From: a bacterium
GTDB taxonomy: Bacteria > UBA8248
Reading direction: 5' to 3'
NCBI GenBank assembly: GCA_022828125.1
Contig: JAJEJD010000018.1
Coordinates: 62,001 to 126,000 of the forward strand
Length of the DNA: 64,000 nucleotides
A program made the position numbers and the translations under genes. Positions 1 through 8,433 of this stretch are shown here, piece after piece (within the stretch, counting starts at the first letter, position 1; each line of letters opens with the position of its first letter). Under the pieces are notes generated by a model that was not told the DNA's origin, did no database searches, and was given only the letters and a program-made list of their open reading frames with translations.

Positions 1-1
1 G

Positions 2-157
2 GTGTCGCGCGTGACGCCCCTGGTGGCGACGGTGCCGCTCTTCATGCTCGTGCTGGCGCCCCTGATACTCGGCAGGCGCGAGCGGATCACCCCGCGCATC
101 GTCCTGGGCGTGCTGATCACGGTGGCGGGCGTGATTCTGGTGACTTCGCTGCGCTAG
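2..157 (+). CDS. EamA/DMT-family membrane transporter, C-terminal end only
   Basis: This is the last 51 codons of a gene that begins before the window. The reading frame is open from base 2 to the TAG at 155-157. The peptide has two hydrophobic stretches separated by a basic loop (GRRERITPR) and ends in LGVLITVAGVILVTSL, the usual end of the last helix of EamA (drug/metabolite transporter) proteins. The substrate cannot be inferred from this fragment. Confidence is moderate because only the last two transmembrane helices are visible. Confidence 0.7.
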   Translation: MSRVTPLVATVPLFMLVLAPLILGRRERITPRIVLGVLITVAGVILVTSLR

Positions 158-263
158 CCCGCAGTTCCCCGCATTTGCCCCTGTCGCGGGGCTCGAGGGC
201 CATGGCAGAATTCCCCTGCGCCCGGATTCCGCGGCGTCAAAGCCCATGAAAAAATTTGTCGGA

Positions 264-320
264 AATTTATCGAAAAACCCCGTGAATTTATCGAAATTTA
301 TCGAATTTTTCGGAAATTCG
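264..320. repeat. AT-rich tandem repeat (AATTTATCGAA units)
   Basis: The otherwise featureless gap 158-477 contains three exact copies of AATTTATCGAA at 264-274, 285-295 and 295-305. Degenerate copies flank them (AAATTTGTCGG just before, AATTTTTCGGA just after). Unit spacing is about 10 to 21 bases, close to helical turns. The block lies between the ends of two convergent genes, so it is not an obvious promoter. It could be a protein-binding array or a remnant of a mobile element. Nothing else is seen in this gap. Confidence 0.55.
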
Positions 321-477
321 ACCCGGCTGCGCGTGTGGGAGTCCGCGTGGATGGCGCCGTGCGCGCCGCATCCTCGGATGAGGGCAAATGCGGGAAAATG
401 CGTTCTCCATTGAGAGCCGAATCTTGAGCGTTCCTGAAATTGGCGCGGGGGATTTCCCGGCAGCAGGGAGAGGGTGC

Positions 478-1449
478 TCAGGCGGCGATTTCGAGACGGG
501 GCGATTCTCTTAAGGCGGGGGAGCCGAGTTTTTCCAGAACGTGAGGATTTCGCCGGACGATCTCGAAGAGCATCCCGAGGCTGAGGTGGTTGCCGAAATC
601 ATCGTCCCATTCCAGCCGGTTCTTGCAGTTCTCCCTTGTCAACCGGAAGCGGGACCAGGAGAGTTTCCCGTCGGCTTGTTCTTCCATCCCCACGATGAGT
701 TCGTCTCCGTAGAACCAGGTCCACATTTCCAAATCGCCGACGCGGACGGGTTCGACTTCGGGCCGGCCGCCCCTGAACCTGCCGTATGCTCCCACGCGAG
801 CGAATGAAGTTTCATTATCGGCGGTGACGCCGAGCTCATGGAGAATCTTCATCCCCAGTTCGAATGAGATTCGGGGGTCGTCGTTTTCGTGGGCGGAGAA
901 TTCCACCGCTTCGCTCTTCTCCAAATCGATTTTCAGCAGAGCGAAAGGCTCCTCTCCCTTCAGGAGCAGCCACAGCCCGGATTCGCCGGACTCGACCTCC
1001 TTCCAATAACTCTGCGCATCCTCGCGCTTGCGAACGCAGATTTCGAGAGTTTTTCCGATCTCCATGAGCTTCTTGAGGGAGCGCACCTCTTCGAGCCGGA
1101 ACTTGTCGCATAGGGGTATGATTCTTGGACTGGCTTCTGCTTCTGCGCGCCTCTCGCGGGCCTCGGTCAATGCCTTGCGGAAGTGCTCTGCATTCTTGCT
1201 GGCTTCTTCAAAAGTATGGCGGCAGCTTTTGAGGAGTTTCCCGGCCTTGCGCCTCACGGCCTCGTCCTCATGCCCGGAGCACTTGAGAGCTTCCCGTATG
1301 GTCCTGAGAGCGGCGCGCACGGTCCGCTCGCCGGTCTCTCCCTTCTCTTGCAGGTATGTGTCGATCCCTTTCTTGAGTTTCTCAAAGGGGAAACTCTCGC
1401 CTGCTTCTTTTCTCAGGCGGTTCCACTGCATCAGGCAATCAGCGTTCAT
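478..1449 (-). CDS. Hypothetical protein, 323 aa, second gene of an XRE-regulator operon
   Basis: I do not recognise this family. The ATG at 1449 is preceded by AAGGAG at good spacing. Residues about 1-130 are highly charged and probably helical. Residues about 130-300 look like a mixed alpha/beta domain rich in acidic residues, with aromatic patches such as MWTWFYGDE. No signal peptide or membrane segment is seen. It starts 30 bases after the stop of the upstream regulator gene and is surely co-transcribed with it. The pair could be a toxin-antitoxin-like or regulator-effector module next to the defence island, but that is only inference from position. GC content matches the genome, not the AT-rich island. 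Confidence 0.7.
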   Translation of the reverse strand: MNADCLMQWNRLRKEAGESFPFEKLKKGIDTYLQEKGETGERTVRAALRTIREALKCSGHEDEAVRRKAGKLLKSCRHTFEEASKNAEHFRKALTEARERRAEAEASPRIIPLCDKFRLEEVRSLKKLMEIGKTLEICVRKREDAQSYWKEVESGESGLWLLLKGEEPFALLKIDLEKSEAVEFSAHENDDPRISFELGMKILHELGVTADNETSFARVGAYGRFRGGRPEVEPVRVGDLEMWTWFYGDELIVGMEEQADGKLSWSRFRLTRENCKNRLEWDDDFGNHLSLGMLFEIVRRNPHVLEKLGSPALRESPRLEIAA

Positions 1450-1479
1450 GTTTTCTCCTTCCTCTTCGGCTCGTTTCTT

Positions 1480-2439
1480 CTATTCGTCCGCCTCGTCTTC
1501 CGCGCCGGTTTCGCCGGTCAGCATTTTCCCGAGTTTCACGGCGGCGGCCATCATCTCCTCACAGGCGGCCCATTCATCGTCCGTGATCTGCGCCTCCAGC
1601 CAATTCACGCGCTCACGTGTCGCGTCTTCGCCCTCGCCGCGCAGGCGCTTGGGGATCTGGCCGAGACGCGCGTGCCCGTGGGAGAGGACCCACCCGGCGC
1701 GGGGTGAGCCGCAGGTCAAGCGCTCGCGGAGTTCAGGGAAAAGATGGCCCCTGCAGCCGATGTCGGGGTCGAACTCGACGTCTTCGGGCTCCAGCGCACC
1801 GTTGCCGGCTTCCAGATTCTCAGCCAGTCGCTTCAGGAAGTTGGAGAAGGGGTTCCCGCTTTCCCGATATGCCTCCCAGCGGGGGTCGTCCCACTCGAGG
1901 TTCCCGGGGTGGCGGAACAGGTCGCGCCTCTCGATGGATTCCTCCTCCTCCTGGTATGCCCAGGCGGAGTCTGCGAGATGCGCGGGCAGGGCGCGGTTGA
2001 ATTCTTCCAGAGCCGCTCTGGCTTCCCCGACCCGGCGGCGGCGCTCGGCCAGGCTCGCTTCGGCGAGGAGGGTGAAGAGCATGGGGGCCTCCTCGATGAG
2101 TCTGTGCATCTCCACCCCGTAGTGTTCCTCCACCATGTCGTAGGCGAGGGCGGTTTCGCTGTCGAGGTGCACCCTGGATCCTGAGGTTCTGGGAGCGGAA
2201 TGGATTTTGGCTTCTTCCCGCACGAGTTCGGATTCAGGGTTCTCGGCCAGGATTCGGGGGTCTGAGAGCCCGAGAGCGCCGGCGATGAGCCGCACGGTGG
2301 CCCCGTGGGACTCGCCCGCATATCCGCCCTCGATGCGGCCGATGGTCTTCTTGTCGACTTTCGCCCTGTCGGCCAGTTCCTGCTGGCTCAAATTCCTGAT
2401 TTTGCGCAGCATTTTCAGTGTTTCGGGGTGTATCTTCAT
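1480..2439 (-). CDS. XRE-family helix-turn-helix regulator with long C-terminal domain
   Basis: Residues about 4-60 form a Cro/CI-type helix-turn-helix (NLSQQELADRAKVDKKTIGRIE), followed by about 250 residues of unrecognised, largely helical and acidic sequence. The ATG at 2439 is preferred because GAGG lies nine bases upstream; an in-frame ATG at 2454 lacks a ribosome site. A -10/-35 pair sits at 2490-2518. Antitoxin-sized XRE proteins are usually near 100 aa, so this 319-aa form probably has a ligand- or partner-binding domain. It is the first gene of a two-gene operon with the 323-aa protein downstream and may autoregulate it. Confidence 0.8.
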   Translation of the reverse strand: MKIHPETLKMLRKIRNLSQQELADRAKVDKKTIGRIEGGYAGESHGATVRLIAGALGLSDPRILAENPESELVREEAKIHSAPRTSGSRVHLDSETALAYDMVEEHYGVEMHRLIEEAPMLFTLLAEASLAERRRRVGEARAALEEFNRALPAHLADSAWAYQEEEESIERRDLFRHPGNLEWDDPRWEAYRESGNPFSNFLKRLAENLEAGNGALEPEDVEFDPDIGCRGHLFPELRERLTCGSPRAGWVLSHGHARLGQIPKRLRGEGEDATRERVNWLEAQITDDEWAACEEMMAAAVKLGKMLTGETGAEDEADE

Positions 2440-2489
2440 CGTGATGAGCCTCATGTGCGGAAGGTTAATGATCTCCGTGTTGCACGATA

Positions 2490-2518
2490 AAGATAATCCT
2501 TTGAAATGAGGACATCAA
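2490..2518 (-). promoter_or_regulatory. Predicted sigma70-type promoter for the XRE operon
   Basis: Read on the minus strand the sequence gives TTGATG, a 17-base spacer and TATCTT, ending about 35 bases before the transcription unit's first possible start codon. It lies at the edge of the AT-rich island, so chance matches are more likely than elsewhere. Confidence 0.45.
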
Positions 2519-2986
2519 TAGAAATTTTGGTGGAATATGGACAATAATAAGAGGTGTTCAGTATATTTTAGTTGTAATGTCCCTGATATAGGGTGTTGGG
2601 GTATGCGGGGAGATGCGCGTTCGTCTGGATGAAGGATTCCCGGGCGTGCCCGCGAGCGGGAAGGTCCCGGCGCCCGGGAGGATGGTACCGGCGTCGAACA
2701 TCGGGTTCTTCTTTTTGCGTCATCCGCGGAGTTGCTAGCGAAGCTGCGTTTTCTCAATCGGGTGGTGGTTCCCACGTTTCTGTATTGTACATCAGGCGCG
2801 GTGATTCGATTTGCCGCCGGAAGCGAGAACCGCAAATTCACCGTCAAGGTTTATTTTGTGAAATTCGCTTTACCTTCTTGCGAATCGTCTTATGATGGGA
2901 GAAAAATTAGGGTTGGACTAAAAAGATATTATATTGAAGTTAATCAACCTCTTGCATTGATCAGAGAAACAGGAAATTGGAAATCA
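2519..2986. other. Gap without a supported gene at the island boundary
   Basis: This stretch separates the XRE operon from the Avs-like gene. Bases 2590-2760 are GC-rich like the chromosome and bases after about 2860 are AT-rich, so the composition boundary falls here. The Avs reading frame stays open upstream to 2732, but those codons do not look like a conserved N-terminus. The gap should contain the Avs promoter; no convincing one is seen. Confidence 0.4.
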
Positions 2987-5341
2987 ATGAGTGAATCTGG
3001 CTTAGATTGGAACTCCATCCGTCCGCATGGTGGTTCAAAAGAGCACAGTTTTGAAGAACTTTGTTCTCAGTTGGCTAGAGCAGAATCACCGCAAAATGCA
3101 CGATTTGAACGAAAAGGCACGCCCGATGCGGGCGTTGAATGTTTCTGTGTTTTGCCAAATGGAGACGAGTGGGGATGGCAGGCTAAATTCTTCCACACAC
3201 TCGGAAATATTCAATGGCGTCAGATCGATCAATCAGTTAAAACCGCACTTGAAAAACACCCATCACTCACCCGCTATTTTATCTGTGTTCCATACGATAG
3301 ACCAGATGCCCGCATAGTTAATCAGCAATCCGCTCTACAAAAATGGAGAGAATACGTCAATAAATGGGAAACATTCGTGAGTAAACATGGTCGACAAGTT
3401 GAGTTCATATGGTGGGGATCATCCGAACTCATTTCACTTCTAGCAAATACTGAAAATATCGGGCTTTTAGATTTCTTTTTTGGCGAACGGGGATTCGACA
3501 ATGCCTGGTTCCGAGACAAACTTGAACTAGCGATAGAATCCGCCGGTCCTCGTTATACGCCCGAGATTCATGTCGACTTGCCTATCTCACGGGACTTCGA
3601 ATTTTTTGGCAGAACAGATGTCGCCTTCGACACAATCCAGTCACAAGCAACCAAAATTCGAAGAGAAACGTATATTCAAAGAAATCTGTTCAAATCAGGG
3701 ACAGAAGCAGCAACTCATCTTGAGAAACTCTTGTGTGTGCGGCAAACGATTACGAGTGAACTTTCGAAAATTTCTCGGGCGCCGGATTATCCACTGCATT
3801 GCGACGAAATTGCCACTAAGATATCTATTGCAATTAAACTCACAAGAAAAACTATCGACAGTTTAGATGAAGACACACTTACTTCTCATGAGCGGTATGT
3901 CAATCCTGAAGGAAGTTTATATCAATTACAGAGACAACTCAGAGACACGCAAAACATCTTGAGATATGTATCTGAAATCGCAAATCAGAATCTAATGATT
4001 CTTACCGGTGAAGCCGGTACCGGGAAAACTCACCTGCTATGCGATATTGCTAAACAGCGACTCTCAGCGGGCGCGCCGACAATCCTGCTCATGGGCCAGC
4101 GATTTACCAGCAGTGAATCCCCGTGGACACAAGCGCTCCAGCACCTTGATCTATCCCATATAGATATTGAGAAATTTGTCGGCGCACTTGAGTCGGCGGC
4201 GAAAGCCGCGAACTGCCGTGCTCTGCTTTTGGTCGATGCCCTCAATGAAGGACAAGGACCCAAAATCTGGCCAGATCATCTTGCTGCATTTCTCGCTCCC
4301 CTGAATAAATCCCCATGGATTGGAGTCGTGCTCTCAGTGCGCTCGACTTACAAAGATGCTGTAATTCCCGAAAAGATTCTGAAACAAGCCCTGAGCGTAG
4401 AGCACGAAGGTTTCAGTGACGAGGAATACAATGCCGCAAAAACATTCTTCTTACACTATGGGATCGAATTTCCTTCTGCACCAATGTTGCAACCGGAATT
4501 TAGCAATCCCCTCTTTCTGAAAATTATTTGCGAAAGCCTTCAAGGTCAGGGAAAAACGAAACTCCCTCGAGGATTCCACGGAATTTCGGAGGCATTCGAT
4601 CTTTATCTTGAGGAGATTAACAGACGCCTTGCTAAAAGACTCGATTTCAATCCGGAAAACAATCTCGTCAGCAAGGCGCTACTAAAGATCGCAGAAAAGT
4701 TGGCAGAAGAACCATGGGTTGGGAATCTTCCTCGAACAGAGGCTGAGGAAGTCGTGAACGCTCTTCTGCCAGGACGTGATTACAGTCGTTCACTGTATAG
4801 CGGATTGCTTAACGAGGGAGCACTCTTCGAAAATATGACTTGGGATCAGAATAAAGTCGTATCCATTTCTTATGAGAGACTCTCGGATCATCTCATCGCC
4901 AATTTCCTTTCGGATAAGTATATCAACCCTTGTAGCGAGAGCGCTGCGTTCGCCAAGGGAGGCGGACTGGAATTTATCTGTGATGCGCATGAATACGAAC
5001 TATCTGGACTAGTTGAAGCGTTGAGTGTCCAGGTACCCGAGCGCACGGGCCACGAACTGGTAACGCTCGCACCAAGACTTCTCGACCGATGGGATATCGG
5101 ATCTGCCTTTCGCAAGAGTATCGCATGGAGAAATCCAGACGCTTTCTCCGAAGAAACCAGCAAAATTTTAAACCAACTCGTTAGGAATAAACAGGACAGA
5201 GATGAAACTTTAGACGCCCTTCTCACTGTATCAACGGTGGAAGAGCATCCATTTAACGCTGAATTCTTTGACCGACGGCTTCGCCAAGATTCCATGCCCG
5301 AACGAGACGCTTGGTGGAGCACTTATCTTCACCGAGCTTGA
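2987..5341 (+). CDS. Avs-like STAND NTPase, N-terminal part (PD-(D/E)XK-like nuclease plus NTPase), ends at in-frame TGA
   Basis: The 784 residues begin with a restriction-endonuclease-like domain. FEELCSQLA is followed by D47, E51 and Q65-A-K67 in GWQAKFF, the layout of a PD-(D/E)XK site. A P-loop follows (GEAGTGKT, 341-348), with a Walker B region around LLLVDALNEG (D417) and VVLSVRSTY, as in STAND/NACHT-like ATPases. This order (nuclease, STAND, long C-terminal sensor) is that of Avs antiphage proteins, which assemble on phage proteins and then activate the effector. The start at 2987 is chosen because the conserved domain begins there. The TGA at 5339-5341 cuts the gene, but the same frame continues to 7429. 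AT-rich codon use unlike the neighbours suggests horizontal transfer. Confidence 0.82.
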   Translation: MSESGLDWNSIRPHGGSKEHSFEELCSQLARAESPQNARFERKGTPDAGVECFCVLPNGDEWGWQAKFFHTLGNIQWRQIDQSVKTALEKHPSLTRYFICVPYDRPDARIVNQQSALQKWREYVNKWETFVSKHGRQVEFIWWGSSELISLLANTENIGLLDFFFGERGFDNAWFRDKLELAIESAGPRYTPEIHVDLPISRDFEFFGRTDVAFDTIQSQATKIRRETYIQRNLFKSGTEAATHLEKLLCVRQTITSELSKISRAPDYPLHCDEIATKISIAIKLTRKTIDSLDEDTLTSHERYVNPEGSLYQLQRQLRDTQNILRYVSEIANQNLMILTGEAGTGKTHLLCDIAKQRLSAGAPTILLMGQRFTSSESPWTQALQHLDLSHIDIEKFVGALESAAKAANCRALLLVDALNEGQGPKIWPDHLAAFLAPLNKSPWIGVVLSVRSTYKDAVIPEKILKQALSVEHEGFSDEEYNAAKTFFLHYGIEFPSAPMLQPEFSNPLFLKIICESLQGQGKTKLPRGFHGISEAFDLYLEEINRRLAKRLDFNPENNLVSKALLKIAEKLAEEPWVGNLPRTEAEEVVNALLPGRDYSRSLYSGLLNEGALFENMTWDQNKVVSISYERLSDHLIANFLSDKYINPCSESAAFAKGGGLEFICDAHEYELSGLVEALSVQVPERTGHELVTLAPRLLDRWDIGSAFRKSIAWRNPDAFSEETSKILNQLVRNKQDRDETLDALLTVSTVEEHPFNAEFFDRRLRQDSMPERDAWWSTYLHRA

Positions 5342-5368
5342 GGTACGGGTGGCGCTGTTGATCGTTTA

Positions 5369-7429
5369 GTGGATTGGGCATCGGGCATATCTCCCAGCGA
5401 TAAACTGGAGATAAAACCTCTTGAACTATGTGTAATTACGCTCGCTTGGATGCTAACGACACCCAACCGCTTTCTAAGAGATCGGGCCACTAAAGCCCTA
5501 GTTTCCTTGCTAACAGGTAGGCTAGACATGGCGACTAGGTTGATCGAGCGATTCTCCGAAATTGACGACTCGTATGTAACGGAACGCCTCTACGCTGTTG
5601 CATATGGCGTAGCCATGCGCAGTTATGACCCTGTAAGCAGCGGGGAATTGGCATTACAGGTGTATAAGACTGTATTCGCATCGGCAGCACCACCGGCACA
5701 TATTTTGCTTCGTGAATATGCACGAGGCGTCGTTGAGCGTGCGTTATGGCTGGGCGCTGACATACAGGTTGACGAAGAACTGGCACGCCCTCCTTACAAA
5801 TCTTCGTGGCCAAAGATACCTGATGAAAAAACGATCAATGAAATCAAGGAAAAACATTATGACGAAGCTTGGCATATCTTCAACTCAGTGATGGATAATG
5901 GCGACTTCTCCCGGTACGTCATTGGAACAAATTCCGGAAGCACAGATTGGCTATCTCTGACTCTTGATGACGAACCCTGGAAATCTTCTGAGGAGATAAC
6001 ACAAGATTTCCTTTCTAATTTGGATTTATCGGCAAGAGCAGTTTGGGACAAGTATAAGAACACGAAAAGCAAATACGACTTATACAAACTTCTGTTGGCA
6101 AATAAATCGTCCAACCCAAAATACAAAAACGCCGAATTCTTTTTAATTGAAAATGAGTGCACAGAAGCGCTTGAGCAACTCAAGTTAAAACTGACCCCTG
6201 AGCTTCGATTAAAATTGGAAATTGTTTTAGAAGCAGGAGAACGAGGCCCAAATCCCCCAATATTCAATCTTACGAAAATCCAACGCTATGTGTTGTGGCG
6301 TGTATTCGAGTTGGGATGGACGGCCGATCGATTCGGTAAGTTCGATGAATCCATTAGGCCACGTGGACGAGATGCAAATAAACCGGAGCGCATAGGAAAG
6401 AAATATCAGTGGCTCGCCTATCATGAAATTCTCGCTTATATTTCTGATCATTACCAATACAGAGAAAGGTTTAATGAGAGCGTTCCTGCGAAATACGAAG
6501 GACTATGGCAAACTTACGAGCGTGACATCGACCCCTCATGCACAACGCGATCTACACCTGGAGGAACATCTTGGGATGGACATCATCCATCGTGGTGGGC
6601 TAGAGAACCGTACATAGAATTGAATGATGCAGTACGGCACGAGGATTGGGTTGCGCGCAGAAATGACATCCCCGACTTAAAAAACCTACTGATTGTTTCA
6701 GACCCAGAGATTGATTGCTACTGGATAAATCTAGATGGTTATTTTTTATGGAAGCAACCCACTCCCGCCGGTTTTGATTCTGACGACGTGGACCGTCGTG
6801 CTTTGTCGCTGAATTGTAACGGCTATTTTATCCGTACAAGTGATGTGGAAAAATTTATGGGCTGGGCTAATAGAACCCAATTTTGGCGTGACCACGACCT
6901 CAATATGTCCGAAACTGGGTTGCACAAAATGTTTTTAGGCGAGCTTGGGTGGTCACCAGCATATCACGACCTATTCAACGAATACCAAATTTACGATTCC
7001 AATGCCTCAAGAGATCAGTTTCCTGTACCCGTATTGCCAGCATCTTTCACATACACTTCAAGTACAGGAAACTTCGATTGCTCTGTAGATGATAGTTTCA
7101 ACCTGAATTTACCTTTTAATGGGCCAATTAACTTTCTTGATCTCAAGTGGGCAGGCGTCGGTGCCGATTTTATCGATCCAGATGGTCGACGCGCCGCTTT
7201 TGATCCAACAGCGCACGAAAATGGGCCAAGTTCTTTCCTTTTCCGGGAAGATTTGTTGCAAAAATATCTACGAAACGAAAGGTTTGCGCTTATATGGACT
7301 ATTACTGGCTCGAAACGAGTCTACTACAAGCGAGGGAGTTCGAAACCCCTTGAAGAATACATGATTTCAGGAGCGTACCGGTACACTGGCCAAGGACTGG
7401 AAGGTTCATTGAATTTTGGAAGGAGGTAA
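5369..7429 (+). CDS. Avs-like STAND protein, C-terminal sensor part in the same frame after the TGA
   Basis: This 686-codon frame is the direct continuation of the upstream Avs-like gene: codons 5342-5368 are open and read GTGGAVDRL without a shift. Only the TGA at 5339-5341 separates the two parts. The part begins with helical repeats like the sensor arm of Avs proteins. It ends in a beta-rich tail with FALIWTITGSKRV, resembling the IW..GEK ending common in this group. No ribosome site precedes the GTG at 5369, so independent translation is doubtful. Possibilities are a recent nonsense mutation (TGA from TGG, CGA or similar), readthrough, or an assembly error. The frame is otherwise intact, so any inactivation is recent. 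Full length would be about 1480 residues, normal for Avs. Confidence 0.75.
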   Translation: MDWASGISPSDKLEIKPLELCVITLAWMLTTPNRFLRDRATKALVSLLTGRLDMATRLIERFSEIDDSYVTERLYAVAYGVAMRSYDPVSSGELALQVYKTVFASAAPPAHILLREYARGVVERALWLGADIQVDEELARPPYKSSWPKIPDEKTINEIKEKHYDEAWHIFNSVMDNGDFSRYVIGTNSGSTDWLSLTLDDEPWKSSEEITQDFLSNLDLSARAVWDKYKNTKSKYDLYKLLLANKSSNPKYKNAEFFLIENECTEALEQLKLKLTPELRLKLEIVLEAGERGPNPPIFNLTKIQRYVLWRVFELGWTADRFGKFDESIRPRGRDANKPERIGKKYQWLAYHEILAYISDHYQYRERFNESVPAKYEGLWQTYERDIDPSCTTRSTPGGTSWDGHHPSWWAREPYIELNDAVRHEDWVARRNDIPDLKNLLIVSDPEIDCYWINLDGYFLWKQPTPAGFDSDDVDRRALSLNCNGYFIRTSDVEKFMGWANRTQFWRDHDLNMSETGLHKMFLGELGWSPAYHDLFNEYQIYDSNASRDQFPVPVLPASFTYTSSTGNFDCSVDDSFNLNLPFNGPINFLDLKWAGVGADFIDPDGRRAAFDPTAHENGPSSFLFREDLLQKYLRNERFALIWTITGSKRVYYKRGSSKPLEEYMISGAYRYTGQGLEGSLNFGRR

Positions 7430-7459
7430 AGGTCAGAGTTAAAGCTACCGATTTCCAAG

Positions 7460-7494
7460 CAAGCTTAGCCTCGATTGAAAGCTAATTAAGCTTG
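7460..7494. repeat. Inverted repeat downstream of the Avs-like gene
   Basis: CAAGCTTA at 7460-7467 is exactly complementary to TAAGCTTG at 7487-7494 with a 19-base loop. It lies 30 bases after the Avs stop codon and just after the toxin remnant on the other strand. It has no T-tract, so it may be a weak terminator or part of a recombination junction. Confidence 0.4.
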
Positions 7495-7681
7495 TTAAAG
7501 CTGCTTCATTATCCATCCAAAATCAGGAATGTCGCCCAGAACTATGCCCTGCATGGCCCTGTAATCTCTTTCAATCACAGACCGCGATTCTTGTTGCGGC
7601 ATCAACCCTATTGAAACTGAGAAGGCTTTCTTGAACTGTTTGCAGGCTTGCCGAATGGCAGGAATTTGACGCTCCGTTCAT
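7495..7681 (-). pseudogene. Probable remnant of an AbiEii-type nucleotidyltransferase toxin
   Basis: On the minus strand an ATG overlaps the stop of the AbiEi-like antitoxin by ATGA, exactly where the partner toxin gene should start. Its frame ends after about 36 codons. Another frame in the same stretch encodes VIERDYRAMQGIVLGDIPDF and ends at 7495. That resembles the last 25 residues of AbiEii toxins (DY..M...F..PP.F). I infer that the body of the toxin was deleted, leaving a start and a C-terminal scrap. The match is by eye and short. Confidence 0.4.
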
Positions 7682-8301
7682 GAGGCCACCGCCTCATCGG
7701 TCGCGATGCTGCGCGCGAGCGGCTGCGCCCAGCCGGGCAGGTCTCGGCTGTTTCGGACCAGGTCGCGTTTTACCGCGTCGGGGAGACGGCGCCTCAGAAT
7801 CGAGGCGACGCGGTCGTCCGAGGCGGCTGCGGGACCAAGCCACCGAAGCGCCTGAAAAACCGGAGCGGCCGCTTTTCCCGCCCAGCGCATGACGCCTGGG
7901 CTCGCATGCCGAAACCGAAGCGTTCGCCCGTCGATCTCGATCGACCGCGAAGCGCCATCCGTCACGTAGCAGGGTTTGGCGGGAACCGCATTTGTGAGGC
8001 CGAGTTGGTTGGCGGCCGCCATGCCGTCGGGCATGACCCGGATGCCGTCTCTTCGTGCAATTGCCGCGATTGCGGCATCCAGGTCGACGGGCGCGGGCCG
8101 ATTCAGCACACCGCTCATCCTCGGCTCCTCGTACAAGCCACGACCGACCCGGCGCAGTCGGCCCGCCTTGGCGAGACGCGACAAGGCCTGGTCGACGGCC
8201 TCACGGCTCCCGATGTCCAGAAAATCACTCGGTGTGCATACCCATGTCCCGTTGCCGCTTGCGGAAATCCTCTTCATGATCTTGTCGGCCATGGAAATCA
8301 T
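7678..8301 (-). CDS. AbiEi-like antitoxin (DUF6088 family)
   Basis: This 207-aa protein has an N-terminal winged-helix part (TPSDFLDIGSREAVDQALSR then GRLRRVGRGLYEEP) and the conserved PDGMAAANQLGLTNAVP segment of DUF6088, the antitoxin of AbiE-type (type IV) systems. The ATG at 8301 has GGAGGGG eight bases upstream. Antitoxins of this family repress their own operon by binding inverted repeats, and a matching repeat lies just upstream. Normally a nucleotidyltransferase toxin overlaps the 3' end. Here only a scrap of it is seen, so this is an orphan antitoxin, possibly protecting against a related toxin elsewhere. Confidence 0.82.
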   Translation of the reverse strand: MISMADKIMKRISASGNGTWVCTPSDFLDIGSREAVDQALSRLAKAGRLRRVGRGLYEEPRMSGVLNRPAPVDLDAAIAAIARRDGIRVMPDGMAAANQLGLTNAVPAKPCYVTDGASRSIEIDGRTLRFRHASPGVMRWAGKAAAPVFQALRWLGPAAASDDRVASILRRRLPDAVKRDLVRNSRDLPGWAQPLARSIATDEAVAS

Positions 8302-8319
8302 TCGGCATTCCCCTCCAAA

Positions 8320-8351
8320 TTGTCAGAAATTATACTATATAAACCTGACAA
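8320..8351 (-). promoter_or_regulatory. Operator/promoter of the AbiEi-like antitoxin gene
   Basis: TTGTCAG at 8320-8326 and CTGACAA at 8345-8351 form an exact 7-base inverted repeat. It encloses a minus-strand TATAAT -10 box (8329-8334), about 28 bases before the start codon at 8301. An antitoxin that binds this repeat would block its own promoter, as described for AbiEi. The -35 region is poor. Confidence 0.6.
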
Positions 8352-8433
8352 ACCAAACTGGTTTTTAAGCCGCAGACAAGCGCAGGGAAAAATATGACAT
8401 CCACGGACGGGATTGACCCTCCCTCATCGGAAT

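Noticed and set aside
5339-5341. TGA read as selenocysteine
   Set aside because: No SECIS-like hairpin was evident just after the codon, and STAND proteins are not selenoproteins. Mutation, error or readthrough are simpler explanations.
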